Positions 1 through 8,042 of a stretch of DNA of 29,635 nt are shown one piece after another. Source of the stretch: JBGPOS01 sp041488155 (lineage in GTDB: Bacteria > Chloroflexota > Dehalococcoidia > Tepidiformales > Tepidiformaceae); contig JBGPOS010000050.1 of assembly GCA_041488155.1 (NCBI GenBank), positions 1-29,635 of the forward strand, given 5' to 3'. The position numbers and the translations under genes are program-made. Positions within the stretch are counted from its first letter, which is position 1. Every line of letters begins with the position of its first letter. The notes beneath the pieces were generated by a model. It searched no databases, had not been told where the DNA came from, and saw only the letters and a list, made by a program, of their open reading frames with translations.

Positions 1-426
1 CCCCGGTGCAGCGAGCAGGAGGGCAAGGAACGCTCCGTCGCCGGCGACCCGGACTACCTCGCCTCCGGTGGCAGTTTCCACCCGCGCCAGAAGCGGGGGA
101 GGGATGGGCGGGAGGATCGCCCGGGGTGTCTCTCCCTCGATGTAGCCGCAGTTCACGACGGTCACTCGCGTCCGCAGGAGTAGACGGATTTCGGGGTTTT
201 CGCTCATCACCTGGGCGGCAGTCTGGCCAGGGCCGCCACGGGGCTGCAAGGGCCGCGTGGCATCCTCCGGACCGCTTTCGCAGTCGGCGACGACGCCAAG
301 GATGACGCACTGGCCTTCGCGTACGGCCACCATCTGGCCGAGGCGGAACGGCTCTTCGACGTAACGATCGTAGGAGCACTGGAAGCCGCGAAGCGCAGAC
401 TCCACGACACGCGCCGTTTCGCTCAC
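1..426 (-). CDS. HerA-type HAS-barrel protein, N-terminal part (cut by window edge)
   Basis: Reading the minus strand from a GTG at 426 gives 142 open codons running off the left edge. The GTG overlaps the nurA stop by 4 bp (GTGA), which supports this start. The visible product is rich in beta strands, with EEPFRLGQMVAVREGQ near residues 25-40, then VVADCESG and a later PPIPPPLLARV. This order (a 'P-hR-hG' start, a central NPEIRLLL-like segment and a proline-rich PPIPPP) resembles the HAS-barrel at the N-terminus of HerA, the hexameric DNA translocase that works with NurA in resecting broken DNA ends. Position right after nurA in the same operon supports it. The ATPase domain (Walker A) would lie outside the window, so I cannot tell a full HerA from a stand-alone HAS-barrel subunit. 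Confidence 0.66.
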   Translation of the reverse strand, partial: MSETARVVESALRGFQCSYDRYVEEPFRLGQMVAVREGQCVILGVVADCESGPEDATRPLQPRGGPGQTAAQVMSENPEIRLLLRTRVTVVNCGYIEGETPRAILPPIPPPLLARVETATGGEVVRVAGDGAFLALLLAAPG

Positions 427-1580
427 AGCCCTCGCCTCCGCTTGCTCATCTGCTTGCTGTTCGAGAGGGTCCGCAGACCGTGGCGTGCCGCTTCGACTTC
501 GAGGAGCCGGCTGAACTGGGCCCGGTCACCAGCCGAGATCACGGCCTGTTCGTGGGCTTCCTGGAGGACCCGCGGGTAGCCGTCACAGCGCCGGCACTGG
601 TCGACGATAGTGGCGTGAAGACGTTCGAGCTGTGCGGGGCTTGTGGCCCAGTGGGGTACCTCGACGCGGGCCACGTCGTCGCCGATGCGCACGTAGAAGA
701 AACAGACCTGGTGTTCGGGGCTGAAAAGGTTCTCGACAAGCTGGACGCGCTCGCTCCGCGCGCGAAAGAGCGCACTGCGTTGGCCTTCCTCAAGATGCGT
801 GGCGAAGATCTGGCCATCGGCCATCGGCCAGGCGGTCGGGGCATTGTCCGTGAGCGCCCTCAAGCTCGTGACCACATCGCTGGAACGCGAACCAGACACG
901 TAGGCGCCCACGCTGAGCGCCGGACCGCTCGCACAGAGCAGGTCGAGAGCGTCCTGCGTCCGCTCCTTCAGCTCGTCGCGGGTGGTCCGCGCCACCTGCC
1001 GTGAATCGAGGTCCCAGGGGAAGAGGGTGCCGTCCATGAGCAAGACCACCGGCATCTCCGCGCAGCGCGCTGAAGCGAGGTTCGCCCCGACTTCGAGCTC
1101 CTTCACGTCGCGCCGGAGATTGACCCCCCAGCCTCGCGCGGCTGTCTCTTCTGCACCATCATCGTCGCCGCCACCCGCGGCGATCTCCGGACCAAGGGCG
1201 GCACGGGCATCGACGACGGATTCGCCGCCTTCGCCGTAGACGAGCACCACGTAGCCGGTGTTAACCACAAAGCACTGCACTGCCGCGAAGCGATCGGGCT
1301 CGATGCTCGAGCCATCGGCTGCCACTACGGTCACCGGCTCGAACGGCGGAGGGTCGAAGCGCTTCCCGGGCGGCTCGTCGCGGTAGGTCGTGGCATAGGG
1401 CTGCTGGCTGCTGGCCATCACGCGCTCAATCTCGCCGTTGCAGCCCGCCGGGTCGGCGTCCCAGCGATCCAGAGCCGAGCGGGCAGCCCGCAGCCCGTGT
1501 TCCATCGCCTCCAACTGTTCGCGGTAGCGAGCGATGAATGACGGCAACTGGGCCGCGACCTGGTCCATACGCAGGGTCAC
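423..1580 (-). CDS. nurA: NurA-domain 5'-3' nuclease, DNA double-strand break repair
   Basis: 385 residues, within the usual 330-450 range for NurA. NurA is a Mn-dependent nuclease that forms a complex with the HerA translocase to trim DNA ends. The two acidic signature strands are visible: VVAADGSS around residues 85-92 (D89) and VVLLMDGTL around 178-186 (D183). The N-terminus is helical. A loop near residues 136-148 is very Gly/Asp/Glu-rich. The ATG overlaps the selB stop (ATGA, 4 bp), and the gene's own stop overlaps the start of the HAS-barrel gene, so the three genes are probably translationally coupled. The family call is firm; the exact cleavage specificity cannot be read from sequence. 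Confidence 0.85.
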   Translation of the reverse strand: MTLRMDQVAAQLPSFIARYREQLEAMEHGLRAARSALDRWDADPAGCNGEIERVMASSQQPYATTYRDEPPGKRFDPPPFEPVTVVAADGSSIEPDRFAAVQCFVVNTGYVVLVYGEGGESVVDARAALGPEIAAGGGDDDGAEETAARGWGVNLRRDVKELEVGANLASARCAEMPVVLLMDGTLFPWDLDSRQVARTTRDELKERTQDALDLLCASGPALSVGAYVSGSRSSDVVTSLRALTDNAPTAWPMADGQIFATHLEEGQRSALFRARSERVQLVENLFSPEHQVCFFYVRIGDDVARVEVPHWATSPAQLERLHATIVDQCRRCDGYPRVLQEAHEQAVISAGDRAQFSRLLEVEAARHGLRTLSNSKQMSKRRRGL

Positions 1581-3439
1581 CGCGCCGCCTCGATCGGCGT
1601 GCGGAGCACGCGCGTGTCGCCCACCCGGCGAGTGATGCGTTGCGCGTCGAGATGTTCGAGAAGGGCCTGGGCGTACTTGCGGCTGGTCCCGAACAGGTCA
1701 CGCGCCTCGGCGAGGCTGACGCTGCCGTTGGCTTCGATGTGGCTGGCGACGCGCGTGACCATGTCGCGGTAGACCTCCGCCGCGAAGACGACGCTGGCAC
1801 CGGTGTCTTCGACGGCGCCCTCGGCCACGAGGTAGGCAAGGAGCGCCGGCGCGGGGAGGTGCTCCGTCGGCGGACTGTAGCGGCCCGCGCGCAGGCTGGC
1901 GACAAACTGGTCTGCTTCCGCCCGTAGCGGTTGCGGCAACCGCACCGTGTACCCAACTGGCGCTAGCGAAGCACCGCCGCGCTCTTCCAGGCGTCCGGCT
2001 GCGACGGCCTGCGCTACCACGCGTTCCAGCAGGGCGGAGTCGATTCGGGCCGCGCTGCGGGCGTGCTCACGCGGGGCGGCAGAGCGCAACGGGTTGGTGG
2101 CGAGGAAGTCGTCGACAGCGGAGGCGAGTCGTGACGCTGATGAATCGAGCCACGTCAGAGCGAAGAGGCGATCGCCCTCCCGAGAGACCGTCCCGGCGGC
2201 CATTGCTTCCGCCACGGCCTCTGCGGCCGGTTGTCTCTCCAGTCCCAGCGCGGCCATCGCTTCGCGCTCCGGCCGCGGGCCGCTCAGCAGCAAATCGAGC
2301 AGCCGCTCGCGGGGAGAGCCTTCGAGCTGGCGGGCAAGCGCTTCCAATGTTGGGAGATGGTAACGGCGATGGCGACGAGGGTTGACGCCAACGATGACCC
2401 CGCCCGCAACGGTGTCGTTGGACGTGCGGATCACGCAGTGGTCGCCGCGCGTGACCGCCACCGGCTGGTCGAGGACGACCTGTGCCCAGCTTTCCTCGCC
2501 CGGGAGCAGCTCGTCTTGGTCGAGCAGGCGCAGTTTCGCTTCGGACTCGGCGGTCGCGCTGAGGAAAGTCACGCCGGCATCGTGAGCGAGGCCGTGGGAC
2601 AGAAGCCTCGTCGCCCGCAAACGAACATCGAGTGCGTGGACCGGCGAGAGGACGCCGGGCAAGGCGAGCACCATCCCACGCCGCACGTCTTCGGCGTGGA
2701 TGCCGCTGAGGTTGACCGCAGCGCGAGTCCCTGGGTCGAGCCGCGCGACCTTCGTCTTGTGGCGCTGAAGGCCACGCACGCGGGCACGCAGCCCACCCGG
2801 TTGCAACTCCACTTCCTGCCCGGTCTCGAACGCGCCATCGACGAGCGTCCCGGTTACGACGACGCCGAAGCCCTGCACGGTGAATGCCCGATCTATCGGG
2901 AGCCGGGCGCGGCCCAGGTCGCGTTTCGGCGGCGTCTCGTCGAGTGCCCGGTCTATCGCCCGGACAAGGTCTTCGAGCCCGGCGCCCGTGCTCGCCGAAA
3001 CGCGCACTCGCGGTGCGGTTTCGAGGCGGCTCCCCCTGAAAGTCTCTTCGAGCTCGGCCTCAACGAGGTCGACGTAGCCTTCTTCGACGAGGTCGCACTT
3101 CGTGATCACAACGATGCCCGCCGGCACATCGAGCAGGTCGAGGATCGCGAGGTGCTCTCGCGTCTGGGGCATCGGGCCTTCGTCGGCGGCGACCACGAGC
3201 AGCGCCAGGTCGACGCCGCCAGCTCCCGCGAGCATGTTCTTGATGAAGCGTTCGTGGCCAGGCACGTCGACGATGCTCACTTCGCGGCCGGATGGGAGCG
3301 TGAGCCAGGCGAAGCCGAGGTCGATCGTGAGGCCGCGCTCCTTCTCTTCACGAAGGCGGTCAGGGTCGATGCCGGTGAGGGCGCGGACGAGCGTGCTCTT
3401 GCCGTGATCGACGTGACCCGCCGTGCCGATGACGTGCAT
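1577..3439 (-). CDS. selB: Selenocysteine-specific elongation factor SelB
   Basis: 620 residues, close to E. coli SelB (614). The GTPase motifs are all present: GHVDHGKS at residues 8-15, DVPGH at 58-62, and TKCD at 113-116 (the SelB form of NKxD). They are followed by EF-Tu-like beta-barrel domains to about residue 340 and a C-terminal half of winged-helix repeats ending near 'RKYAQALLEHLDAQRITRRVGDTRVLR'-type sequence, the part that binds the SECIS RNA. SelB delivers Sec-tRNA to in-frame UGA codons. The gene lies 53 bp downstream of ku and overlaps nurA by 4 bp. No selA, selD or selC is present here and I recognised no selenoprotein, so its partners must be elsewhere. A weak GGAGG lies about 14 nt before the ATG. 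Confidence 0.93.
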   Translation of the reverse strand: MHVIGTAGHVDHGKSTLVRALTGIDPDRLREEKERGLTIDLGFAWLTLPSGREVSIVDVPGHERFIKNMLAGAGGVDLALLVVAADEGPMPQTREHLAILDLLDVPAGIVVITKCDLVEEGYVDLVEAELEETFRGSRLETAPRVRVSASTGAGLEDLVRAIDRALDETPPKRDLGRARLPIDRAFTVQGFGVVVTGTLVDGAFETGQEVELQPGGLRARVRGLQRHKTKVARLDPGTRAAVNLSGIHAEDVRRGMVLALPGVLSPVHALDVRLRATRLLSHGLAHDAGVTFLSATAESEAKLRLLDQDELLPGEESWAQVVLDQPVAVTRGDHCVIRTSNDTVAGGVIVGVNPRRHRRYHLPTLEALARQLEGSPRERLLDLLLSGPRPEREAMAALGLERQPAAEAVAEAMAAGTVSREGDRLFALTWLDSSASRLASAVDDFLATNPLRSAAPREHARSAARIDSALLERVVAQAVAAGRLEERGGASLAPVGYTVRLPQPLRAEADQFVASLRAGRYSPPTEHLPAPALLAYLVAEGAVEDTGASVVFAAEVYRDMVTRVASHIEANGSVSLAEARDLFGTSRKYAQALLEHLDAQRITRRVGDTRVLRTPIEAAR

Positions 3440-3492
3440 GGTGCGAGGATGCGGCCTCCGCCTGAAGGCGGCAACCAGTTGCGGGAGGCTTG

Positions 3493-4296
3493 CTACCCGG
3501 AGGCGGCCAGGGGCCGGCTCGCCTTGGCTGCAGCGATGCTCGCCTCCAGAGCAGCCATGAGGTCCACGACCTTGCTGGGCCGCTCCTCCGCCGCTTCGAA
3601 CACGACCTCTTCGCCCGCTGCTTTCTTGTCGATCAGCTCCATGAGTTTGAGCCGGTAGTCATCCTGGTATTTCTCGGGCTCGAACTCCCCTTCGAGCATA
3701 GTGATGAGTTGCTCGGCCATCGTCAGTTCGCGCTCGCTCAACTCGACGTCGACTTCGGGGAGACCGTCGAGGGCGGACTGCGGCACGACTTCATCCGCAA
3801 GGTAGAGGGTGGCGAGCGCCAGCGCCTTCCCGGCCGGCCTGATGGCGGCGATGTACTGTTTGTTGCGCATCACGACGCGGCCCAGGCCCACTTTGTTAGC
3901 CTTGAGCATCGCCGCGCGCAACAGGGCGTAGGGCTTCGCTGCGCCCTTGTCTGGGACGAGGTAGTAGGACTTCTCGAAGTAGACCGGGTCGATGTCGTCA
4001 AGGTCGACAAACTCTTCGATGTCGATGCTGTTGGTGCCCTTCGGCCGCAACGATTCGATCTCCTCGGTCGAAATCGTCACGTACCGACCCGGCGAGACCT
4101 CGTAGCCTTTAATGAGCTGGTCTTGAGTCACCTCCTCCTCGTCGCTGATTGCGAAGCGCTTCAGCTTGATCCGTGAGCCGTCGCTCTCGCGGAGCTGGTT
4201 GAAGGAGATGTCGCGGCTTGACGCTGCGTTGTAGAGCTTGATGGGGACGTTGACGAGGCCGAAGCTGATAGCGCCGCTCCAGGTGGGCCTTGGCAT
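3493..4296 (-). CDS. ku: Non-homologous end-joining protein Ku
   Basis: 267 residues, typical for bacterial Ku (about 260-310). It opens with the family hallmark 'PTWSGAISFGLVNVPIKLY' and continues through the core (FEKSYYLVPDK, YALLRAAM, GLGRVVMRNKQ, LALATLYLADEV), ending in a short basic/alanine-rich tail (VVDLMAALEASIAAAK). Ku homodimers bind broken DNA ends and recruit LigD; no ligD gene lies in the window. It sits 41 bp after hemW and 53 bp before selB, on the same strand. GAGGTG about 6 nt upstream of the ATG can serve as ribosome binding site. A small inverted repeat (CCGCC-TGAA-GGCGG, 3458-3471) follows the stop but has no T-run, so read-through into selB is likely. Confidence 0.96.
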   Translation of the reverse strand: MPRPTWSGAISFGLVNVPIKLYNAASSRDISFNQLRESDGSRIKLKRFAISDEEEVTQDQLIKGYEVSPGRYVTISTEEIESLRPKGTNSIDIEEFVDLDDIDPVYFEKSYYLVPDKGAAKPYALLRAAMLKANKVGLGRVVMRNKQYIAAIRPAGKALALATLYLADEVVPQSALDGLPEVDVELSERELTMAEQLITMLEGEFEPEKYQDDYRLKLMELIDKKAAGEEVVFEAAEERPSKVVDLMAALEASIAAAKASRPLAASG

Positions 4297-4337
4297 GGTT
4301 GCACCTCACGTCGCCGGGTTCCACGGCAAGTGTTACG

Positions 4338-5567
4338 TCACGCTGGACGACTAGCATTCGGAGAATCGGCAGCCTCTGTCAAGCCGGGCAGCGCGACTTC
4401 GGGCTCCTGGGCGTTGAGCCAGGCGAGGAGGCGGACCGCGACTTCGCCGTGGAACAGGCGGCCGCGACGGGTAAGCCGCAGCGACCCCTCGCTTCGCTCT
4501 AGCAGGCCGGCTGCCTCGCAATCCACCAGCGGCGGCCCTGCGACGCCGTAGAGCGGTCTTCCGAACTTGCGCTCGAACGCTAGCTCCTCGAAACCGGACG
4601 TGAGGCGCAGGGCGAGCATCATCCAGTCCGACATCGCGGTCGCTTCCGAGGGTCGATAGGCGTTGGCGACCGCCGGCCGGACAGGCTTCGAGCCCCCGAG
4701 CAGCGCCTGACTGTATCCGTAGGGATGGGCGATGTTTTCATACCGCTCGCCGTCGAGGTAGCCGTGCGCGCCCGCGCCGATGCCGAGGTAGTCGCCGTCC
4801 GTCCAATAGACGCGGTTGTGGCGCGACTCGTGGCCGGGCCGGCACCAGTTCGAAAGCTCGTACTGCTCGTAGGCAGCTTCTGTGAGCCTTTCGGTCGCGA
4901 GCTCGTACATGTCGGCGGCCACGTCGGGATCGATGGGCTCCACGAGGCCTCGCCTGATTCGCGCCGCGAGCGGAGTGCCGTCCTCGACCGTCAGGGCGTA
5001 GGTCGAAATGTGGTCAGGATCCAGTGCGATCGCTGCTGCAAGTGACCTTTGCCACGACTTCATTGGCTGGCCTGGGAGCCCGTAGATCAAGTCCAGCCCA
5101 ACGCTGGGGATGCCTGCCTTGCGCGCCAGCCCCAGCGAGGCCGCGGTGGCTTCGGGCGAGTGGATGCGGTCGAGGAACCGTAGCTCATCGGCATCGAAGC
5201 TCTGGGCGCCGAAGGAGATGCGATTCACCCCGGCGTCGCGAAGCGCCTTGAGGTAAGCGAGATTCGTGGTTCCCGGATTCGCTTCGAGGCTGATCTCGGC
5301 CCCGAACTGCAGGGTGCCGAACTGCGCGATGCGGCCGATGACGGCCGCGATCTGGCTTGCTGGCGACTCGCCGGGCGTCCCGCCACCGAAGCCGATACTG
5401 GCGACCTCGCGGCCGCGGAGCACACTTGCCCAGGTCTCTATCTCGAGCCTCAGGGCCTTCAAGTAGCGGGGCTTCAGCGAGTCAAGCCCGGCGTAGGCGT
5501 TGAAGTCGCAGTAACCACACTTGACCGTGCAGAACGGGATGTGGACGTACACCGCCAGCGGCTTCAC
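4338..5567 (-). CDS. hemW: Radical SAM protein HemW (heme chaperone family)
   Basis: I place the start at the GTG at 5567, which overlaps the upstream GDPD stop by 4 bp and puts the protein start directly before 'KPLAVYVHIPFC'. The reading frame stays open upstream but that part overlaps the neighbour and has no homology-like content. This gives 409 residues. The radical SAM cluster motif is CTVKCGYC (C13, C17, C20) followed by DF; the residue after the last Cys+1 is Phe, not the extra Cys of HemN, so this is HemW rather than coproporphyrinogen dehydrogenase. GFGGGTP, SLEANPGT and the SFGAQSFD motif follow as expected. HemW binds heme and delivers it to acceptor proteins. It belongs to the sirB1-crp-GDPD-hemW chain. 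Confidence 0.9.
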   Translation of the reverse strand: MKPLAVYVHIPFCTVKCGYCDFNAYAGLDSLKPRYLKALRLEIETWASVLRGREVASIGFGGGTPGESPASQIAAVIGRIAQFGTLQFGAEISLEANPGTTNLAYLKALRDAGVNRISFGAQSFDADELRFLDRIHSPEATAASLGLARKAGIPSVGLDLIYGLPGQPMKSWQRSLAAAIALDPDHISTYALTVEDGTPLAARIRRGLVEPIDPDVAADMYELATERLTEAAYEQYELSNWCRPGHESRHNRVYWTDGDYLGIGAGAHGYLDGERYENIAHPYGYSQALLGGSKPVRPAVANAYRPSEATAMSDWMMLALRLTSGFEELAFERKFGRPLYGVAGPPLVDCEAAGLLERSEGSLRLTRRGRLFHGEVAVRLLAWLNAQEPEVALPGLTEAADSPNASRPA

Positions 5568-6268
5568 CGGCCTGCCATCAGCCTTTCGCGTACCTCCGCG
5601 ACTCGTTGGGTGGTGATTCCGTCGATCCCCCAGCAGTCGAGCGCCGCCGCCCGCTCGACGTCGTCGACTGTCCAGGCCACGACGAGCAGGCCCAGCCGGT
5701 GAAGGCGATCGATGACATCGGCGGTCAGGAGTTCCTGGTTGCAAGAGACGCCCCGCGGCTCCAGGTCGCGTTCCGCGATCGACAGGAAGAGGTCGAGCTT
5801 GGGCTCGACGTCGATGGAGTAGAAGACATCAACTTCCGGACAAAGACGCTTGACGGTTCGCAGCAGCGACCAGTGCTGGGACGAGGCGACGAGGCGAAGG
5901 CCGTCGGCCGCCCAGTCGATCGCCTCCCGGATGAGCCGCGCCGCGATGTCCCCCCCGTTCTTAAGATCGAGGAAGATGCCGGCCCGGCCGGCGGTTTCCA
6001 TCAGGAGCTCGGCGAGCCCGAAAGGAGGCCGGGGCGCCCAACGGAGGTACCACTTTTCGAACAGGAGCGGCGCTGGATAGAACGCCCGCTCGTGGCGTGC
6101 TTCGAAGCGGTTGCCGTGCACCCAGAGGTCCACTTCGAGGAAGTCCGGAGCCCCTGCAAGGGCCAGTCGCGCGGCGGCCGGGGTGTTGCCTGCGCCATGG
6201 GCGATGAGCGAGGGCCCGGGCTGCCCGGGGACGAGGGACCCGTGGTCCCGGTTGCGCGCGACGCTCAT
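5564..6268 (-). CDS. Glycerophosphodiester phosphodiesterase family protein, atypical active site
   Basis: 234 residues, the length of short bacterial GDPDs, which hydrolyse glycerophosphodiesters to glycerol-3-phosphate plus an alcohol. Family landmarks: 'IAHGAGNTPAAARLAL' (H24 with the N-T pair), EVDLW (E45, D47), RHE (H59), 'IFLDLKN' and a C-terminal WTVDD...GIDGITT. The first motif normally reads H-R-G; here Arg is replaced by Gly (H24-G25), and the usual H-D near residue 59 is H-E. The metal-binding Glu/Asp pair is kept, so activity is possible but substrate or mechanism may differ. The start ATG overlaps the crp stop by one base (TAATG). No signal peptide is seen, suggesting a cytoplasmic enzyme. 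Confidence 0.78.
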   Translation of the reverse strand: MSVARNRDHGSLVPGQPGPSLIAHGAGNTPAAARLALAGAPDFLEVDLWVHGNRFEARHERAFYPAPLLFEKWYLRWAPRPPFGLAELLMETAGRAGIFLDLKNGGDIAARLIREAIDWAADGLRLVASSQHWSLLRTVKRLCPEVDVFYSIDVEPKLDLFLSIAERDLEPRGVSCNQELLTADVIDRLHRLGLLVVAWTVDDVERAAALDCWGIDGITTQRVAEVRERLMAGR

Positions 6269-7041
6269 TACCCCGCCACGATGCTCGGCTGCGGGCTGAC
6301 GGGATGCCTGGGAGACACGGTTATGTCCCCGTTGGCGATGTCATCGAGCATGTCTTCGTCGAGGATCCGATAGCCGTCTCCGGCCGGCGCCACCGCCCCG
6401 AGCGTAACGAAGCGGCTGATGAGCGCCGTCACCGTCTCACGGCTGGTGCCTATGCTCTGGGCGAGTTCCTGGTGCGTGAGTCCGAGGTGGACAACCCCAT
6501 GCTCGGACCTGCTCAGGAGCGTGTCGGCGAGGCGGGCCGAGACGGGTTTCGACACCAGGTTCATGAAAGTGCGCTGCATACCCGCGAGGCGGCGGGCCAT
6601 CAGTTCAGCCATCGCGAAGCCGAGACGCGGCGACTGCTGAAGCAGGTGAGAGAAGTCTTCCCAAGAGATGCTGACGGCGACGGTCTCGTCGATCGTCTGT
6701 GCGCAGGCGATGCGCTCGCCGTCTTCAACGATCGCCATGTCGCCAACGACTCCACCGCGACCCACGACATCGAGGATGATCTCCTTGCCGTTCTCGGCGA
6801 CCTGGTAGATCTTGATCCGGCCCTTGAGCACCAGGTAGACGCGCTCAGCGGGGTCGCCGGCGCTGAAAATGATCTGCTTCGGCCGGAATCGCCGTTCGCT
6901 CAGGAGAGGGATCAGGCGGTCCAGTTCCTCGTCGCTCAGGACTCTCATGACCTTGCTAAGCTGGCGCAGGTACCAGGCGATCGATCGCTGGAGCGCCTGG
7001 CGGCCCCTGGGCGCCGCCCGGACCGGACTTCGTTGCGTCAT
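6268..7041 (-). CDS. Crp/Fnr-family transcription regulator
   Basis: 257 residues. Layout: an N-terminal basic stretch (1-30), a cyclic-nucleotide-binding-like beta-roll (about 35-150, with GRIKIYQ, KEIILDVVGRGGVVGDMAIVEDGER), a dimer helix, and a winged helix-turn-helix at 188-216 (LTHQELAQSIGTSRETVTAL). The phosphate-binding cassette lacks the Arg-Ser/Thr pair needed for cAMP, and there are no N-terminal cysteines for an Fnr iron-sulfur cluster, so the ligand is unknown. The ATG overlaps the sirB1-like stop by 4 bp, supporting this start although Met32 would also be possible. Close linkage to hemW suggests, but does not prove, a role in heme or redox control. Confidence 0.88.
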   Translation of the reverse strand: MTQRSPVRAAPRGRQALQRSIAWYLRQLSKVMRVLSDEELDRLIPLLSERRFRPKQIIFSAGDPAERVYLVLKGRIKIYQVAENGKEIILDVVGRGGVVGDMAIVEDGERIACAQTIDETVAVSISWEDFSHLLQQSPRLGFAMAELMARRLAGMQRTFMNLVSKPVSARLADTLLSRSEHGVVHLGLTHQELAQSIGTSRETVTALISRFVTLGAVAPAGDGYRILDEDMLDDIANGDITVSPRHPVSPQPSIVAG

Positions 7042-7877
7042 GGCCGTTCCTCACTTCCCCCGTAACGAAGGCGAAGTTCATCGAGCAGGCGAAGGGCGCC
7101 GGAGCTAACCGCCTCGGGTTCCCCCGCGTTGACATACCGCTCCAGGTCGGCAAGCGCCTGCTCCGGCTCACCGAGGCGGTAGTGGAGCATCCCCCGTTCC
7201 CCGACCAGGCGAGCGTTCCAGGGTTCGATGCACAGCAGGAGCTCGACCGTAGCCAGCCAGCGTGTGTGGTCGCGGCGCTGGCGGAAGACGGTGTGGAGGT
7301 TGTTGAGCATGCGCTGCAGAAACTGCCGGCGCGTGACGGCGAGCAAGAACGATTCGGGATCCGCGCCGCCCAGGTCCTGCCCACGGAGCCCGGCGAGCAG
7401 CTCCTGACGGTCGAGCCGCGCGCCCTGGTGGAACGGATCGACGAAGTTCGGGGCGTCGGGACCGCCGTAGCGGACGATAAAGTGCGCCGGGTAACCTATG
7501 CCGTCACAGCCCAGGCCGACGCGCGAGGCGACCTCGAGATACACCAGCGAGAGCGAGATGGGGATGCCGGTACGGCGCTCGACGACGCAATCGAGGTAGC
7601 TGTTTTCGGGCTCATCGTATCCCATGGCGTTCCCGTGGAAGCCCATGACCGAGAAAAGCTGGTGGTCCACGGCATGGGCGAGGGCATCCTGGAGAGGGTT
7701 TTCACCGGCCTGTGCCCGCACGGCCTCGGCGATGAGATCGAGTTGGCGGGCGACGGCGTTGGCGTCTGTGTCTTCGCCGCGCAGGCGTGCGATCACCATC
7801 GCCCCCCCGAAGAGGTCGACGTCACGATCAGGGCCTGCGATGGCGGCCGAGAAGTCGCGTTGGAGGTCGATTCCCAC
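7038..7877 (-). CDS. SirB1-family protein (transglutaminase-like plus TPR)
   Basis: With the GTG at 7877 the product has 279 residues, matching SirB1 proteins (about 270). The frame is open further upstream to an ATG at 8024, but that part looks non-coding. A TATACT box lies 9 nt before the GTG, so I prefer the short form. The core reads 'NSYLDCVVERRTGIPISLS' then LVYLEVASRVGL, GIGYPAHFIVRY and NFVDPFHQG: the Cys-His-Asp arrangement of transglutaminase-like SirB1 proteins (C in LDC, H in AHF, D in VDPF). A TPR-like C-terminus follows (LLCIEPWNARLVGERG...YRLGEPEQALADLERYV). The molecular function of the family is not settled. It is the first gene of the long minus-strand chain. Confidence 0.85.
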   Translation of the reverse strand: MGIDLQRDFSAAIAGPDRDVDLFGGAMVIARLRGEDTDANAVARQLDLIAEAVRAQAGENPLQDALAHAVDHQLFSVMGFHGNAMGYDEPENSYLDCVVERRTGIPISLSLVYLEVASRVGLGCDGIGYPAHFIVRYGGPDAPNFVDPFHQGARLDRQELLAGLRGQDLGGADPESFLLAVTRRQFLQRMLNNLHTVFRQRRDHTRWLATVELLLCIEPWNARLVGERGMLHYRLGEPEQALADLERYVNAGEPEAVSSGALRLLDELRLRYGGSEERP

Positions 7878-7892
7878 GTCACCGACAGTATA
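7878..7892 (-). promoter_or_regulatory. Putative promoter of the sirB1-crp-hemW-ku-selB-nurA chain
   Basis: TATACT occupies 7892-7887 on the minus strand, 9 nt before the GTG at 7877. The transcript would begin only 2-3 nt before the start codon. No Shine-Dalgarno and no good -35 hexamer are visible. Confidence 0.42.
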
Positions 7893-8004
7893 GAGAACCC
7901 CCCGGTAGCTGCGCCCGATGATGGACTGCGACGGGGGTGTTGAGAAAAGATTCCGACCGGGCCTGACCAATCGAAGGAGTCTTCCGCCTCGCCCGGCGCC
8001 CGGT

Positions 8005-8042
8005 TTGCTCCCGTCACAGGGCATTCGTATCGTTCGAACGAT
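8005..8042 (+). promoter_or_regulatory. Leaderless promoter with 14-bp palindrome over the -10 and start codon
   Basis: TTGCTC (8005-8010), a 17-bp spacer and TATCGT (8028-8033) precede the ATG at 8041 by exactly 7 nt, with no Shine-Dalgarno. A perfect 14-bp palindrome, ATCGTTCGAACGAT, covers 8029-8042, that is most of the -10, the predicted transcription start and the first two bases of the ATG. It is well placed to be an operator. Confidence 0.55.

Noticed and set aside
3458..3471. Hairpin after ku as a terminator
   Set aside because: Only 5 bp of stem and no T-run, so termination is unconvincing.
2231..3658. 475-residue plus-strand frame opposite selB
   Set aside because: Antisense shadow; selB has complete GTPase motifs on the other strand.
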